Source of the DNA: Myxococcales bacterium
Lineage (GTDB): Bacteria > Myxococcota_A > Bradymonadia > REDH01
NCBI GenBank assembly: GCA_020633625.1
Contig: JACKDJ010000021.1
Coordinates: 20,512 to 84,511, forward strand
Reading direction: 5' to 3'
Length of the DNA: 64,000 nt
Part shown: one piece after another, positions 32,368 to 41,415 of the stretch
How positions within the stretch are numbered: position 1 is the stretch's first letter
Layout of the letters: every line of letters begins with the position of its first letter
The notes under the pieces: generated by a model
Told to the model about the DNA's origin: nothing
The model's database searches: none
What the model saw: the letters and a program-made list of their open reading frames with translations, nothing else
Translations under genes and position numbers: made by a program

Positions 32368-35300
32368 TCACGGCCGAAACGCCTCTCGTCCGCTCGCGCC
32401 CGCGACGACATCCTCGACCTCGTGGCGCAACGGCACCGTGGCGTTCGCCAGCCACAGCCGAGCCTGATCGTCGAAGTGCGGCGACGCCACAACCCCAGAC
32501 TGGCCGCCCGGGATGATGTTCCTCCCCGTGACCTGTCCGCGGCGCAGCTCGATCACCATTCGCATCACCGGGCCGTCGCGGTAGTCGAAGTCCACCCCAG
32601 ACAGCTCGGGCACCGCCGCGTCCACGGCGTAGGCGTCCCCAGGCCGCGGGAACCCGACGATGCCTCGGCGCGGATCCCCAGACGCCAGCCCCTCCGCCAG
32701 CGGAATGCGGGCTGTCGTGATGCTGAAGTCGTCTGCGAGCAGCTCGATGATAGGGTTGCCCGCCGCGAACCCGAGGAGAATCGAGTCGAACCGCACGCGG
32801 TGGCGAAGACCCCACAGCCAGCTCCGCATGTCGTCGGTCCCGAACCCGCCGCCATCGCCCGACCGAGGGGCGCGAAGCTGGTTCAGCGCCACCTCCAGCG
32901 CAGCCACCATGATCTCGTCCGAGCGCTCGACGACGTCGGTACCGAGGTCGTCGAAGAAGACGGACTCGAGCGTAGCCGGGTCCCACGAACGGAGGCCACC
33001 CGGGTTGTCGCCGCCTCGCCCCTCCAGCATCCGAGCCAGCGACGTGACGATCCGCGCCCTCCCGAGCTCCGCCGGCTGGAACACGAAGTCGACGCTCTCG
33101 TCGTCGAAGACGCCCCGAACGAAAGCGCGGAACCAAGCGTTGAAGATCATAGTCGCGACCGCGTCGGTCCGCTCCTCCGCCGAGGGCTGCGCGTAGAACG
33201 TCTCGACCCCGGACGCGGCGTCCGAGCCTCGCGCCACCCACGCCGCGATTCGCTGGCGCGCCTCGGCGAGCGCGGCCGCGTCTGCCTGCCACAGCGTGGC
33301 GAGCCGCCCGTCGGAGTCGCTCACGGAGCCCGCACCCGCCGCCTCCTCTGCGTGCTCGAGCGCGGCGACCAGATAGGGACCAAAGAGCTGACCGAGCCGC
33401 GAAGCGTGGTCTCCCTGAAGCTCGGACATCGCGTCGGGCGTGGCGGACCCGTCCGCGACGAGCTCCGCCAGGCGACGCGTGATCGTGTCCGCACGCGCGC
33501 CGATCGACCACGGTCCACCGATGTAGTGCGGGTCGTTCGCGAGGTCGCCATCGAGCGACCAACCCGCGGGATCGTTGTTCGCGTTCGCGACGAATCCGGA
33601 CGCAGGTTCGATGGACGTCGGCCACTCGGAGAACGGGACGAGGCATCGGTACGGGTCAGGGTCCCCCTCGACTGGTCTGCCTGCGGCGTCGGACGGCACC
33701 GTGAACCCCCCGAAACGGGTCCCGTCGAGGACGCGCGTGGGGTCGGCGCCGAGCTCCCAACCGCCGCCCGCAGCGCGAGGGAGATACCCGCGACACGGCG
33801 TCGCCGTGTAGCTCGTCAGCGCCACACGCCCGTCGACGTCGGCGGCGCCGAGATTCTGGGCATAGCCGACGAATCCACGCGTCGCTGCGACGAACTCGTC
33901 GACGTTCTCGGCGCTGCCGAGCGCGTCTACCGACGAGATCAGGTCGCCGATGTCGAACCCGGTGAAGTCCATCGACACGGCCGTCACGTCGCCGTCGCCG
34001 TCGGTGTCGCGGGGCGAGATCCAGTCGCCGAGCCCTGGAAAGACGGCGCCCTCGGCGTCGCTGCTCGACGCGTCGCCCTCGATGTCGATCAGCCAGCGGC
34101 CGTCGAAGGTGGTCCAGCGCGGCGCGGTCCTCTCGGCGGCCGGCCGTCCGAGCGTACCCGCCACGCGATACACCTCGTCGTGCCGCTCGACCGCGCGCCA
34201 CTCGCCGTTGAACCAGGTCGCATCAGGGAGTCCATCACTGCCGAGCCGCACTCGCTCCGCGTAGTAGTCCGTCACGTCGGCACGCGGGTACGTCTGCGAC
34301 CATGCGACGCTGCCGTTCGTGCCGACCCCGATCAGCGGAAACCCGGGCAAGAAGAGGCCGGTCTGGTGACGCGAACCCTCGCCGAACACCCGGTCGTCAA
34401 TCCCGAGCTGGATGAAGATCGGCGGGATGCCGAGCGAGAGGTGGCCGTCGCCGGCAAGGAGCGCCGCGCGGCTCGTCGCCCCCGACGCGGCGACCGCCCA
34501 GACGTTCGACCCGTGATCGCCGCTGGGCCCGAAGCGGTGGCGAGCACGCCAGCGCCTGTCGCGGTCCCGTGCTCGCTCGCGCAGCCCGTCGGGGATGTGC
34601 AGCGCACCCGCCGTGGCGAGCGCCGCTGGGACGCCGAGCCCCTTCGCGCCGGCCGATCCGGCGGCGACGACGGGGAAGAGCGGCTGAATCGGCCCCCAGA
34701 CATCGGCGATCAGCGCGTCGCGCCGGGAGGCGCCTCCCGGCAGCCCGTCGTAGGCCGACGCGACCTGGGCGGCGACGTCGTCGCGGACCAGGTCCGTGAA
34801 GGTGTGCGACGACGTGAAGACGACGAACGCCGCGAAGCCCGCGACGCTGCGCGGCGTTGCGGGCACCAGCACGGACGTCGCGTCCGCCACCCCGAGCAGC
34901 GGGCCCACGAGCGAGAGCTCCGTCGGCGGCTCCTCGTCGCCGGCTCGCAGCGCGTCGACCCACGCGTTGATACCGTCCGCATACGCTTGCAGGACGGCCA
35001 TGCTCTCCGGTGACGCCGCCGCGAGGATCCGGTCGGCGACGTATGCCATGCCGGTCCCTCGCGACTCGACGTCGGCGTCGAGCGTCAGGTCTCCCATCAG
35101 CTCCGACAGGGTCCCGAGCGCAAGGCGGCTGCCCAACTCGAACTCGAAGTAGCGGTCGCGCGCGACGAGGTAGCCCTCCACACGCACGGCATCAAGCGGA
35201 TCCGCGGCGTAGATGTGCGGGATGTCCGCCTCGGTACGCACGACCTGGACGACGTCGGAGAGCCCCGGGAGGCGGCGCTCGTCGGTCTGAGCGACGCCGA

Positions 35301-35484
35301 GGATCGCGGCGGCCGCCGCGTCGCGGTCGAACTCCGCGGGGGCAGCCGCGTCCGTGGCGTCCCCCAACCCGCTACCGTCGACACCCAGGTCGGGCCCCGC
35401 GTCGTCCGTTGTGTGATGACCGTCACCGCCGCACGCCAGCGCGAGCGTCGAGGCGACAGAAAGTGTGAACAGTGCCCGTCTCAT
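32368..35484 (-). CDS. Penicillin acylase family (Ntn-hydrolase) lipoprotein
   Basis: 1038 aa. Signal with lipobox (LSVASTLALAC). N-terminal alpha-chain features: VVQVVRTEADIPHIYA, DRYFEFELGSRLALG. The nucleophile Ser follows the self-cleavage site in GDHGSNVWAVA, then LLAGDGHLSLGIPP and TNGSVAWSQTYPRADVTDYY, all typical of penicillin/acyl-homoserine-lactone acylases. After autocleavage it would hydrolyse an amide such as an N-acyl homoserine lactone, lactam or peptide amide; the substrate cannot be read. Longer than the usual 750-850 aa, with an extended C-terminal part. Outer-membrane lipoprotein by signal. Confidence 0.92.
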   Translation of the reverse strand: MRRALFTLSVASTLALACGGDGHHTTDDAGPDLGVDGSGLGDATDAAAPAEFDRDAAAAAILGVAQTDERRLPGLSDVVQVVRTEADIPHIYAADPLDAVRVEGYLVARDRYFEFELGSRLALGTLSELMGDLTLDADVESRGTGMAYVADRILAAASPESMAVLQAYADGINAWVDALRAGDEEPPTELSLVGPLLGVADATSVLVPATPRSVAGFAAFVVFTSSHTFTDLVRDDVAAQVASAYDGLPGGASRRDALIADVWGPIQPLFPVVAAGSAGAKGLGVPAALATAGALHIPDGLRERARDRDRRWRARHRFGPSGDHGSNVWAVAASGATSRAALLAGDGHLSLGIPPIFIQLGIDDRVFGEGSRHQTGLFLPGFPLIGVGTNGSVAWSQTYPRADVTDYYAERVRLGSDGLPDATWFNGEWRAVERHDEVYRVAGTLGRPAAERTAPRWTTFDGRWLIDIEGDASSSDAEGAVFPGLGDWISPRDTDGDGDVTAVSMDFTGFDIGDLISSVDALGSAENVDEFVAATRGFVGYAQNLGAADVDGRVALTSYTATPCRGYLPRAAGGGWELGADPTRVLDGTRFGGFTVPSDAAGRPVEGDPDPYRCLVPFSEWPTSIEPASGFVANANNDPAGWSLDGDLANDPHYIGGPWSIGARADTITRRLAELVADGSATPDAMSELQGDHASRLGQLFGPYLVAALEHAEEAAGAGSVSDSDGRLATLWQADAAALAEARQRIAAWVARGSDAASGVETFYAQPSAEERTDAVATMIFNAWFRAFVRGVFDDESVDFVFQPAELGRARIVTSLARMLEGRGGDNPGGLRSWDPATLESVFFDDLGTDVVERSDEIMVAALEVALNQLRAPRSGDGGGFGTDDMRSWLWGLRHRVRFDSILLGFAAGNPIIELLADDFSITTARIPLAEGLASGDPRRGIVGFPRPGDAYAVDAAVPELSGVDFDYRDGPVMRMVIELRRGQVTGRNIIPGGQSGVVASPHFDDQARLWLANATVPLRHEVEDVVAGASGREAFRP

Positions 35485-35543
35485 CGTGGTACCTAGCGGG
35501 TGTCGTCTGAGGACTCCCCGTCACTATCCGGTCCCGCTCACGC

Positions 35544-36590
35544 ATGCCAGCGCCCGCCCCCGAGCGCGCCACCGCGCACGCGACGATGCTCGCGAATCGC
35601 GTCGCGAAGAACGCGCGACATCGGCGACGCTGGGCCCGACGCGCCGGCACCGACGCCTACCGTCTTTACGACCACGACATCCCAGAGATACCGCTCGCCA
35701 TCGACGTCTACGGCCAGTACGCGGTCGTCTACGACGCGCGACGCGACGACGAGCGCGACGCGGGCGACGCGGACCTGGACGATGCGGACCAGGACGAGGC
35801 CGCAGCCGCGCAGAACGGTTCGGACCCATGGATCGAGGCGATGGTCGGCGCCGTCGTCGGTGGCGCCGACCTGTTGCCGGGCGCGGTCGTCGTGAAGACG
35901 CGCCGGCGCCAGCGGGGAGCCGACCAGTACGAGCGAGGCGCCGCCGGGATCCCGGTCGTCGTCAGCGAGGCCGGACTCCGCTTCCACGTGGATCTCGGCC
36001 CCTACCTCGACACCGGCCTCTTCCTCGACCATCGGCCGCTGCGCACGCGGTTCGGGCGCGAGGCGGCCGGCCGTCGCACCCTGAACCTCTTCGCCTACAC
36101 CGGCGCGTTCTCCGTGCACGCAGCGGCGGGCGGCGCCGCACACACCACAACCGTCGACCTCTCGCGCACATACCTCGACTGGTTCGGCGAGAACCTCGTG
36201 CTGAACGGCCTCGACGGGCCACGCCACGAGCGGATCCGGGCGGACTCCTTCGACGCTCTCCGCGAGCTCGCTGCGGCACGCGAGCGCTTCGACCTGATCG
36301 TCGTCGACCCGCCGACGTTCTCGAACTCGAAGCGGATGTCTGGGACGTTCGACGTGCAGCGAGACCACACCGCGCTCCTGCGGCTCGTGCTCTCCGTGGC
36401 GGCGCCCGGCGCGACAGTCTACTTCTCTACGAATCGGCGGAAGTTCTCGCTCGACTCCGCGGTCGAGGAGCTCGCCCGCGTCGACGAGATCACGGCCGCC
36501 ACGATCGACGAGGACTTCTCTCAGCGACGCCCGCATCGCTGCTGGCGGCTGCTCCCGCGAGTCGGTGACGCGATCGCCGACTTCCTCTAG
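35544..36590 (+). CDS. rlmK: Stand-alone 23S rRNA m7G2069 methyltransferase RlmK
   Basis: 348 aa. Matches the C-terminal half of RlmKL: MLANRVAKNARHRRRWARR, YRLYDHDIPEIPLAIDVYG, YLDTGLFLDHRP, LNLFAYTGAFSVHAA (SAM site), TTTVDLSRTYLDWFGENL and the catalytic VDPPTFSNSKRM. The THUMP and RlmL (m2G2445) half is absent. An acidic insert of about 35 residues (DDERDAGDADLDDADQDE) interrupts the domain. Alternative start at the internal ATG of MLANRV. Divergent from the acylase gene by 59 bases. Confidence 0.92.
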   Translation: MPAPAPERATAHATMLANRVAKNARHRRRWARRAGTDAYRLYDHDIPEIPLAIDVYGQYAVVYDARRDDERDAGDADLDDADQDEAAAAQNGSDPWIEAMVGAVVGGADLLPGAVVVKTRRRQRGADQYERGAAGIPVVVSEAGLRFHVDLGPYLDTGLFLDHRPLRTRFGREAAGRRTLNLFAYTGAFSVHAAAGGAAHTTTVDLSRTYLDWFGENLVLNGLDGPRHERIRADSFDALRELAAARERFDLIVVDPPTFSNSKRMSGTFDVQRDHTALLRLVLSVAAPGATVYFSTNRRKFSLDSAVEELARVDEITAATIDEDFSQRRPHRCWRLLPRVGDAIADFL

Positions 36591-36656
36591 CACGGCGGCG
36601 CGCGCGACCTCCGCAAGGATCGCCCACCGCTCCGCCCGCCCTGCCCCTACCCGACC

Positions 36657-37175
36657 ATGCATCACCGAAAGCGCGTCGCCGTCATCTCAACGGGCGGAAC
36701 CATCGAGAAGACCTACGACGAGCTCTCCGGGGTGCTGGCCAACCACGTCAGCGTCCTGGACGTGATGCTCGCGGCGCTCGTCCTCGAGGGCGTCGAGGTC
36801 GAGCGCATCGCGCTCATGAAGAAGGACAGCCTCGACATGGACGACGCGGACCACGAGCTGATCGCGCAGACGGCTCATGCCGCGGCGGCGACGCACGACG
36901 GCGTCGTCGTCGTTCACGGCACGGATCGCCTGCACATCAGCGGCGAGCGGACCTTCGCGCGAGGCCCGTGCGCCGCCCCGATCGTGTTCACCGGGGCGAT
37001 GCGCCCCTATGAGCTCCGCAACACCGACGCGACCCAGAACCTGACCGAGGCGCTGTTCGCCGTCCAGGTGCTCCCGGCGGGCGTCTACGCCGTGCTCCAC
37101 AACCGCGTCCTACAGTTCCCTGGAGTCCGCAAGGACCGCGACCGCGGGACGTTCGTCGACGCCGCCGACGGCTGA
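36657..37175 (+). CDS. Single-domain L-asparaginase-like protein
   Basis: 172 aa. N-terminal asparaginase domain only: VISTGGTIEKTYDEL with the nucleophile-type Thr, VVVVHGTDRLHIS with the second Thr-Asp pair, and FTGAMRPYELRNTDATQNL. Ordinary asparaginases are about 330 aa with a C-terminal domain; this one stops after the first. Similar short asparaginase-like proteins exist in proteobacteria, so it may be a natural short form rather than a truncation. Activity unproven. Confidence 0.85.
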   Translation: MHHRKRVAVISTGGTIEKTYDELSGVLANHVSVLDVMLAALVLEGVEVERIALMKKDSLDMDDADHELIAQTAHAAAATHDGVVVVHGTDRLHISGERTFARGPCAAPIVFTGAMRPYELRNTDATQNLTEALFAVQVLPAGVYAVLHNRVLQFPGVRKDRDRGTFVDAADG

Positions 37176-37238
37176 CCGCGGGTCGGGCGCCACACACGAG
37201 GGCTGGACCCACGGGTCGGACCAGCGCGCGCAGACGCC

Positions 37239-38078
37239 TCAGTAGAAGCGCTCGACCCGGGCCGGTCGCGGGGTCGGTCGGTTGCCGATCAACCGACGCG
37301 CGCTCAGCGCCACGTCGTGAGCGAGGCTGCGATCGGCATACCGGATGTTGTGGCCGCCGGGAGGCGTGTCGAACTGCCCCTCGCGAACCACCGGGAACCC
37401 GCCAGAGTGCTGATCCGCGCGCCCCCGCTGCGTGTCGAGGACGAACTCTACGAGCGCGGTGGCGACCATCTTGAGGCTCTTCACGACGAGCGTCGTCTCC
37501 GTGTCGTCTTCTTCGAGCTCTGGGTAGACGCGCGCGAGCACCGGCCCGGTGTCGACGCCGGCGTCGAGGCGGTGGAGTGTCGCGCCGATCCGGTCGTAGT
37601 CGCCGTTCAAGAGCGGCCAGAACAGCGTGTGCTCCCCGCGATAGTCAGGCGCGAGGCCGAGATGGATGTTGAGAGCGATCGGAGCGATCCCGAACAGCGC
37701 CGGCTTCAGAATCGGGGCGCCCGACACAATGAGGACGTCCGGCGCCATCGCGCGCACCGCCTCCAGTGTCGCGTCGGAGTGCAGCTCGCCTCGAGGTACG
37801 CGGAGGGGCTCGATTGGCAGCGGCGCGATTCCGTGGGGGAAGAGCACGCGACCGAGCCGGTCGTCCATTCGGCGGTAGTAGTCGTCGTACCACCGGGCCT
37901 GCAGGACGCGCATCACCTTGGTCATCAGCGGCTTGTTCGCTCTTGGCTTCGCGGGTCGGCCGGATGTCTCCGCGTTGGGCAAGACCTGTACAAGCCCGAC
38001 CGGCTCCCAGCGCTGCGACACACGCTGCAGCACGTAGCGATCAATGGGCTTGAAGTAGCTGAGGAAGACGATGCGCAA
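37239..38078 (-). CDS. Formyltransferase-family protein
   Basis: 279 aa; TTG start with no strong ribosome binding site. Formyl_trans_N fold: DVLIVSGAPILKPALFG, the active-site NIHLGLAPDYRGEHTLFWPL (Asn, His) and RLDAGVDTGPVL (Asp), as in methionyl-tRNA and amino-sugar formyltransferases. Lacks the C-terminal tRNA-binding domain of Fmt, so a sugar-nucleotide or other small-molecule N-formylation with 10-formyl-THF is more likely. Convergent with the asparaginase-like gene. Confidence 0.85.
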   Translation of the reverse strand: MRIVFLSYFKPIDRYVLQRVSQRWEPVGLVQVLPNAETSGRPAKPRANKPLMTKVMRVLQARWYDDYYRRMDDRLGRVLFPHGIAPLPIEPLRVPRGELHSDATLEAVRAMAPDVLIVSGAPILKPALFGIAPIALNIHLGLAPDYRGEHTLFWPLLNGDYDRIGATLHRLDAGVDTGPVLARVYPELEEDDTETTLVVKSLKMVATALVEFVLDTQRGRADQHSGGFPVVREGQFDTPPGGHNIRYADRSLAHDVALSARRLIGNRPTPRPARVERFY

Positions 38079-38316
38079 GGCCGCAGCTCGCTATCATGTT
38101 GGCCGCGGAGAACGCCGGACCGGTTGCCAGTATAGCCATCGAAGCCTCGGGCGCGACTTCCCGGCGCGCCCCGCCGGGGCCGACCTGGTCTCAGGGCTGG
38201 ACGGTCGCCGGGCACCACGTCGCCGGCGCCTCGTGCCGCTGGCGCGGGCTGCGGGCTTCCGCTACGGGGCAACGCTGACGCGCGTAGTCGCGCGGGTCCT
38301 GAATCGCGGAGTCGAG

Positions 38317-38715
38317 ATGATGAGTGCCCGGTCGGTGTTCGCCCTGCTCCTGCTCACCGCCTCTGCTGCGTGCGGCGGGCGACACGGCGCGGGCGACGGC
38401 GCGACGCAGCACAGCGCGCTGGAGGCCGAAGCCACACCGCTCCAGATGCAGGTCTGCAGCTCGAACGCCGACTGCGGCGCTGCCGAGCTGTGCATGTTCA
38501 CCGAGGGTTCGTGCGGGGAGGACGGCCAGGTTGGCGCGTGCTACGCCGTCCCCGAGATGTGCACCATGGACTACCGGCCCGTCTGTGGGTGCGACGGCGT
38601 CACCTACGGCAACGCGTGTGGCGCCCACGCCGCTGCGACGTCGGTCCGCACGGCGGGACAGACCTGCGACGGCGAGTCCCTGTTCGACGAGCTCGTTCCA
38701 GACGAACCCAACTGA
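38317..38715 (+). CDS. Lipoprotein with Kazal-type protease-inhibitor domain
   Basis: 132 aa from the first of two consecutive ATGs. Signal with lipobox (LLLLTASAAC). A Cys-rich segment with an N-terminal C-x5-C-x5-C pattern (CSSNADCGAAELC) precedes the Kazal core: MCTMDYRPVCGCDGVTYGN, then NACGAHAAATSV and a final Cys. Kazal domains inhibit serine proteases; on a surface lipoprotein this would protect against self or foreign proteases. 238 bases divergent from the formyltransferase gene. Confidence 0.9.
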   Translation: MMSARSVFALLLLTASAACGGRHGAGDGATQHSALEAEATPLQMQVCSSNADCGAAELCMFTEGSCGEDGQVGACYAVPEMCTMDYRPVCGCDGVTYGNACGAHAAATSVRTAGQTCDGESLFDELVPDEPN

Positions 38716-38807
38716 GCCGACGCTGCGGCCGCGCGTGACAAGCACGGCCAGCCGAAGTATCGCGGCGCGCCACGGCCGACCGGCCCCGGCAAACCGTCCA
38801 AGCCCGA

Positions 38808-40262
38808 ATGCAGTTCAACTCGTTCACGTTCGGGGGGTTCCTTCTGATCGTGCTCGCGTTGAACGTCGCGCTACGCGACCGGCGCGCGCAGAACGCCATG
38901 CTGCTCGTCGCCAGCTACGTCTTCTACGGCTGGTGGAACTGGAAGCTGCTGACGCTGATCGCCGCCTCCACCGCGCTCGACTACGTGCTCGCGCGTCAGA
39001 TGGTCGCGACCGACGCCACGCTGCCACCAACCGGCGAGACCGCCGAGGTGAACGCGCGGCGGAGGCGGATGCTGGTCCGAACGTCGGTTGGCGCCAACCT
39101 CGCCCTGCTCGGATTCTTCAAGTATTTCAACTTCTTCTGCGACAGCGCCGTCACAATGGCCCGCGGGCTGGGGCTGGACGTCGATCCGATCGTCTTCGAC
39201 ATCCTGCTGCCCGTCGGCATCTCGTTCTACACGTTCCAGACCCTCAGCTACACCATCGACGTCTACCGCCGACAGCTCGAGCCGGCCGAGAGCCTGTTGG
39301 ACTTCGCGCTGTTCGTCAGCTTCTTCCCGCAGCTCGTCGCCGGCCCGATCGAGCGCGCCTCGACGTTCCTTCCGCAGGTGCAGCGTCCGCGCATCCTGCG
39401 CGCTGGCGAGCTCGTCGCCGGCGTGCACTTGATCACGTGGGGCCTGTTCAAGAAGGTCGCGCTCGCCGACAACGCCGCCGTCTACGCAGACGCCGCGTTC
39501 AACGACATGAGCCACGCCTCCGGGCTCGGGCTCGTGCTCGGCGCGCTCGCATTCACGCTGCAGATCTACTGCGACTTCTCCGCGTACTCCGACATCGCGC
39601 GCGGCTGCGCGAAGCTGCTCGGCTTCGAGCTGATGCTCAACTTCCGCCTCCCCTACTTTGCGCAGAGCCCCTCCGACTTCTGGCGCCGCTGGCACATATC
39701 GCTCTCGACCTGGCTGCGCGACTACCTCTACATCACGCTCGGCGGCAACCGCGGCTCCGCACTGATGACGTACCGGAACCTCACGCTGACCATGTTGCTC
39801 GGCGGCCTGTGGCACGGCGCACGCTGGAACTATGTCCTTTGGGGTGCGTTTCACGGTCTAATCCTCGTGATCTACCGGATCGTCCCGTTCCTCCGCGACG
39901 ACGTTCGCAAAAGCGATGGACTCGCGGGCGCGCTCAACCTCGCGTGGCGCATCCCGGTCATGTTCGCGCTGACGGTCATCGGCTGGGTGCTGTTCCGCGC
40001 CGAGACGTTTGACCAGATCCGCTACTGGTTCACACACGCGTCGCTGGAGCGTGGCCCCGGAGACGTGCGCACCGCGGCGGCGCTCGCCGTGATGTGGCTC
40101 CCGCTCGCCGCCGTCCAGACCGTTCAGCAGCTACGTGGCGACCTCCTGTGGACGACGCGGCTGCGCCCGGCGCTCCAGGTAGCCGTCCTCGCACTCCTCT
40201 GCGCGACCGCGCTGATCTTCGGACAGCGTGAAGCGTCCGAGTTCATCTACTTCCAGTTCTGA
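38808..40262 (+). CDS. MBOAT-family O-acyltransferase (AlgI-like)
   Basis: 484 aa. Polytopic membrane protein with about ten helices. N-terminus FGGFLLIVLALNVAL and ASYVFYGWWNWKLLTLI are typical; then GISFYTFQTLSYTIDVYR, FFPQLVAGPIERA, CDFSAYSDIARG, FWRRWHISLSTWLRDYLYI and the catalytic-His region GGLWHGARWNYVLWGAFHG. AlgI-type enzymes move acetyl from the cytoplasm for transfer to an exported polysaccharide. The next gene overlaps by one base and is an SGNH-type partner, the usual pairing. Confidence 0.95.
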   Translation: MQFNSFTFGGFLLIVLALNVALRDRRAQNAMLLVASYVFYGWWNWKLLTLIAASTALDYVLARQMVATDATLPPTGETAEVNARRRRMLVRTSVGANLALLGFFKYFNFFCDSAVTMARGLGLDVDPIVFDILLPVGISFYTFQTLSYTIDVYRRQLEPAESLLDFALFVSFFPQLVAGPIERASTFLPQVQRPRILRAGELVAGVHLITWGLFKKVALADNAAVYADAAFNDMSHASGLGLVLGALAFTLQIYCDFSAYSDIARGCAKLLGFELMLNFRLPYFAQSPSDFWRRWHISLSTWLRDYLYITLGGNRGSALMTYRNLTLTMLLGGLWHGARWNYVLWGAFHGLILVIYRIVPFLRDDVRKSDGLAGALNLAWRIPVMFALTVIGWVLFRAETFDQIRYWFTHASLERGPGDVRTAAALAVMWLPLAAVQTVQQLRGDLLWTTRLRPALQVAVLALLCATALIFGQREASEFIYFQF

Positions 40263-41308
40263 TGCGCCTCGTAACCGGCCTGACACAGCTCCCAGACGAG
40301 CAGGTAGACGACGCCCCGGCCGGGAGCGCCGTGAGGCTCGTGCTCGGCGTGGTCGTCGTGCTGAGCCTGGTCAACGCTGCGATCTGGTTCGGACTGGACG
40401 CCTCGCCGCGCAACCGAGGCTACGAGGTCGTTGCGCACAAGTGGGAGCTGGCCCGAGACGCGACCGCCCCGGTCGACCTCCTGCTGATCGGCGACTCCAG
40501 CTGCAACCAGGGGATCCGCCCCGAGGTGCTTGGCGAGGCGATCGGCGGCACGGCGCTGAACCTCTGCGCGATCGGGAGCGCGACCACCGCACACGACGCG
40601 TACCTGCTCGCCTACTACCTCGAGCACGTAGGCCGGCCGCGGGCGATCGTCGTCGTCCACACGTGGGACACTTGGCAGCGCGACGCGTCGAAGCTCCGCG
40701 CGATGCTGTGGAAGATCCCCGTCGGCTCTGCCGCCTGGGCGGGGCGTCGCCCGGAGCTCACGCTGTCGAGTCGCGAGCGGTTCAACGCAAACTTCGGCGG
40801 GCTGCTGCCGCTCTACTCGCAGCAGATCTCCGTCCGCGCGCTGCTGCGTTCGCCGCGCGGAGGCGAGCGAATCGAGTTCCTCCCGGGGGGATTCATGCCG
40901 ATGGAGTCCCCGGGTAACACTGCGTGGCTCGAGGGCAACCTCTCGGAGCACGTGGCGCTCGTCGAGCACGAAGCGTTCACGGTCTCGGAGTGGAGCCGCT
41001 CCGGGATCGACGCGACGCTGGACCTCGCGGCCGCCGCCGGCGTCCCGGTCCTCCTCGCGTCCGCGCCGGCGTACGAGAGGCTCGCGGAGAACCCCAGCTT
41101 CCAAGCGTGGGAGGACGGGTACGAGGCCTTCTTGAACGAGCTCGCCGGGCGCGACGGAGTCAGCGTGCTGCTCGGCCGGCCCGTGCCGCTGCCCGCGGAG
41201 CAGCTCGAGAAGGTCGACCACCCGAACCCCGACGGCGCCGCGGTGTACTCGCGAGCTCTCGCCGACGCACTCCGGCACACGCCACTCGAGCCCGTCGCGC
41301 CTCGCTGA
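40262..41308 (+). CDS. SGNH-hydrolase-like membrane-anchored protein, acyltransfer partner
   Basis: 348 aa; ATG overlaps the MBOAT stop (TGATG). One N-terminal membrane helix (LVLGVVVVLSLVNAAIWF), then a periplasmic domain with block I LLLIGDSSCNQG (catalytic Ser) and a C-terminal DHPNPDGAAVYS that supplies the Asp-x-His-like pair, as in AlgX/AlgJ/DltD-type proteins. It would take the acyl group handled by the MBOAT protein and put it on a surface polymer. Polymer unknown. Confidence 0.85.
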   Translation: MRLVTGLTQLPDEQVDDAPAGSAVRLVLGVVVVLSLVNAAIWFGLDASPRNRGYEVVAHKWELARDATAPVDLLLIGDSSCNQGIRPEVLGEAIGGTALNLCAIGSATTAHDAYLLAYYLEHVGRPRAIVVVHTWDTWQRDASKLRAMLWKIPVGSAAWAGRRPELTLSSRERFNANFGGLLPLYSQQISVRALLRSPRGGERIEFLPGGFMPMESPGNTAWLEGNLSEHVALVEHEAFTVSEWSRSGIDATLDLAAAAGVPVLLASAPAYERLAENPSFQAWEDGYEAFLNELAGRDGVSVLLGRPVPLPAEQLEKVDHPNPDGAAVYSRALADALRHTPLEPVAPR

Positions 41309-41415
41309 TCGCGCAGGAAGCGCGCCGACGAGCCCACGGCATCCTCGACCCGCCGTCGTGGTCGACATCGCCGTGCCGCTGACGCATACTGCCGACGCCC
41401 GCCAGCAGCAGCACG

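Noticed and set aside
32422..35013. 863-codon open frame on the plus strand opposite the acylase gene
   Set aside because: Arg/Val/His-rich shadow composition; the minus strand carries a complete penicillin-acylase protein with signal and active site.
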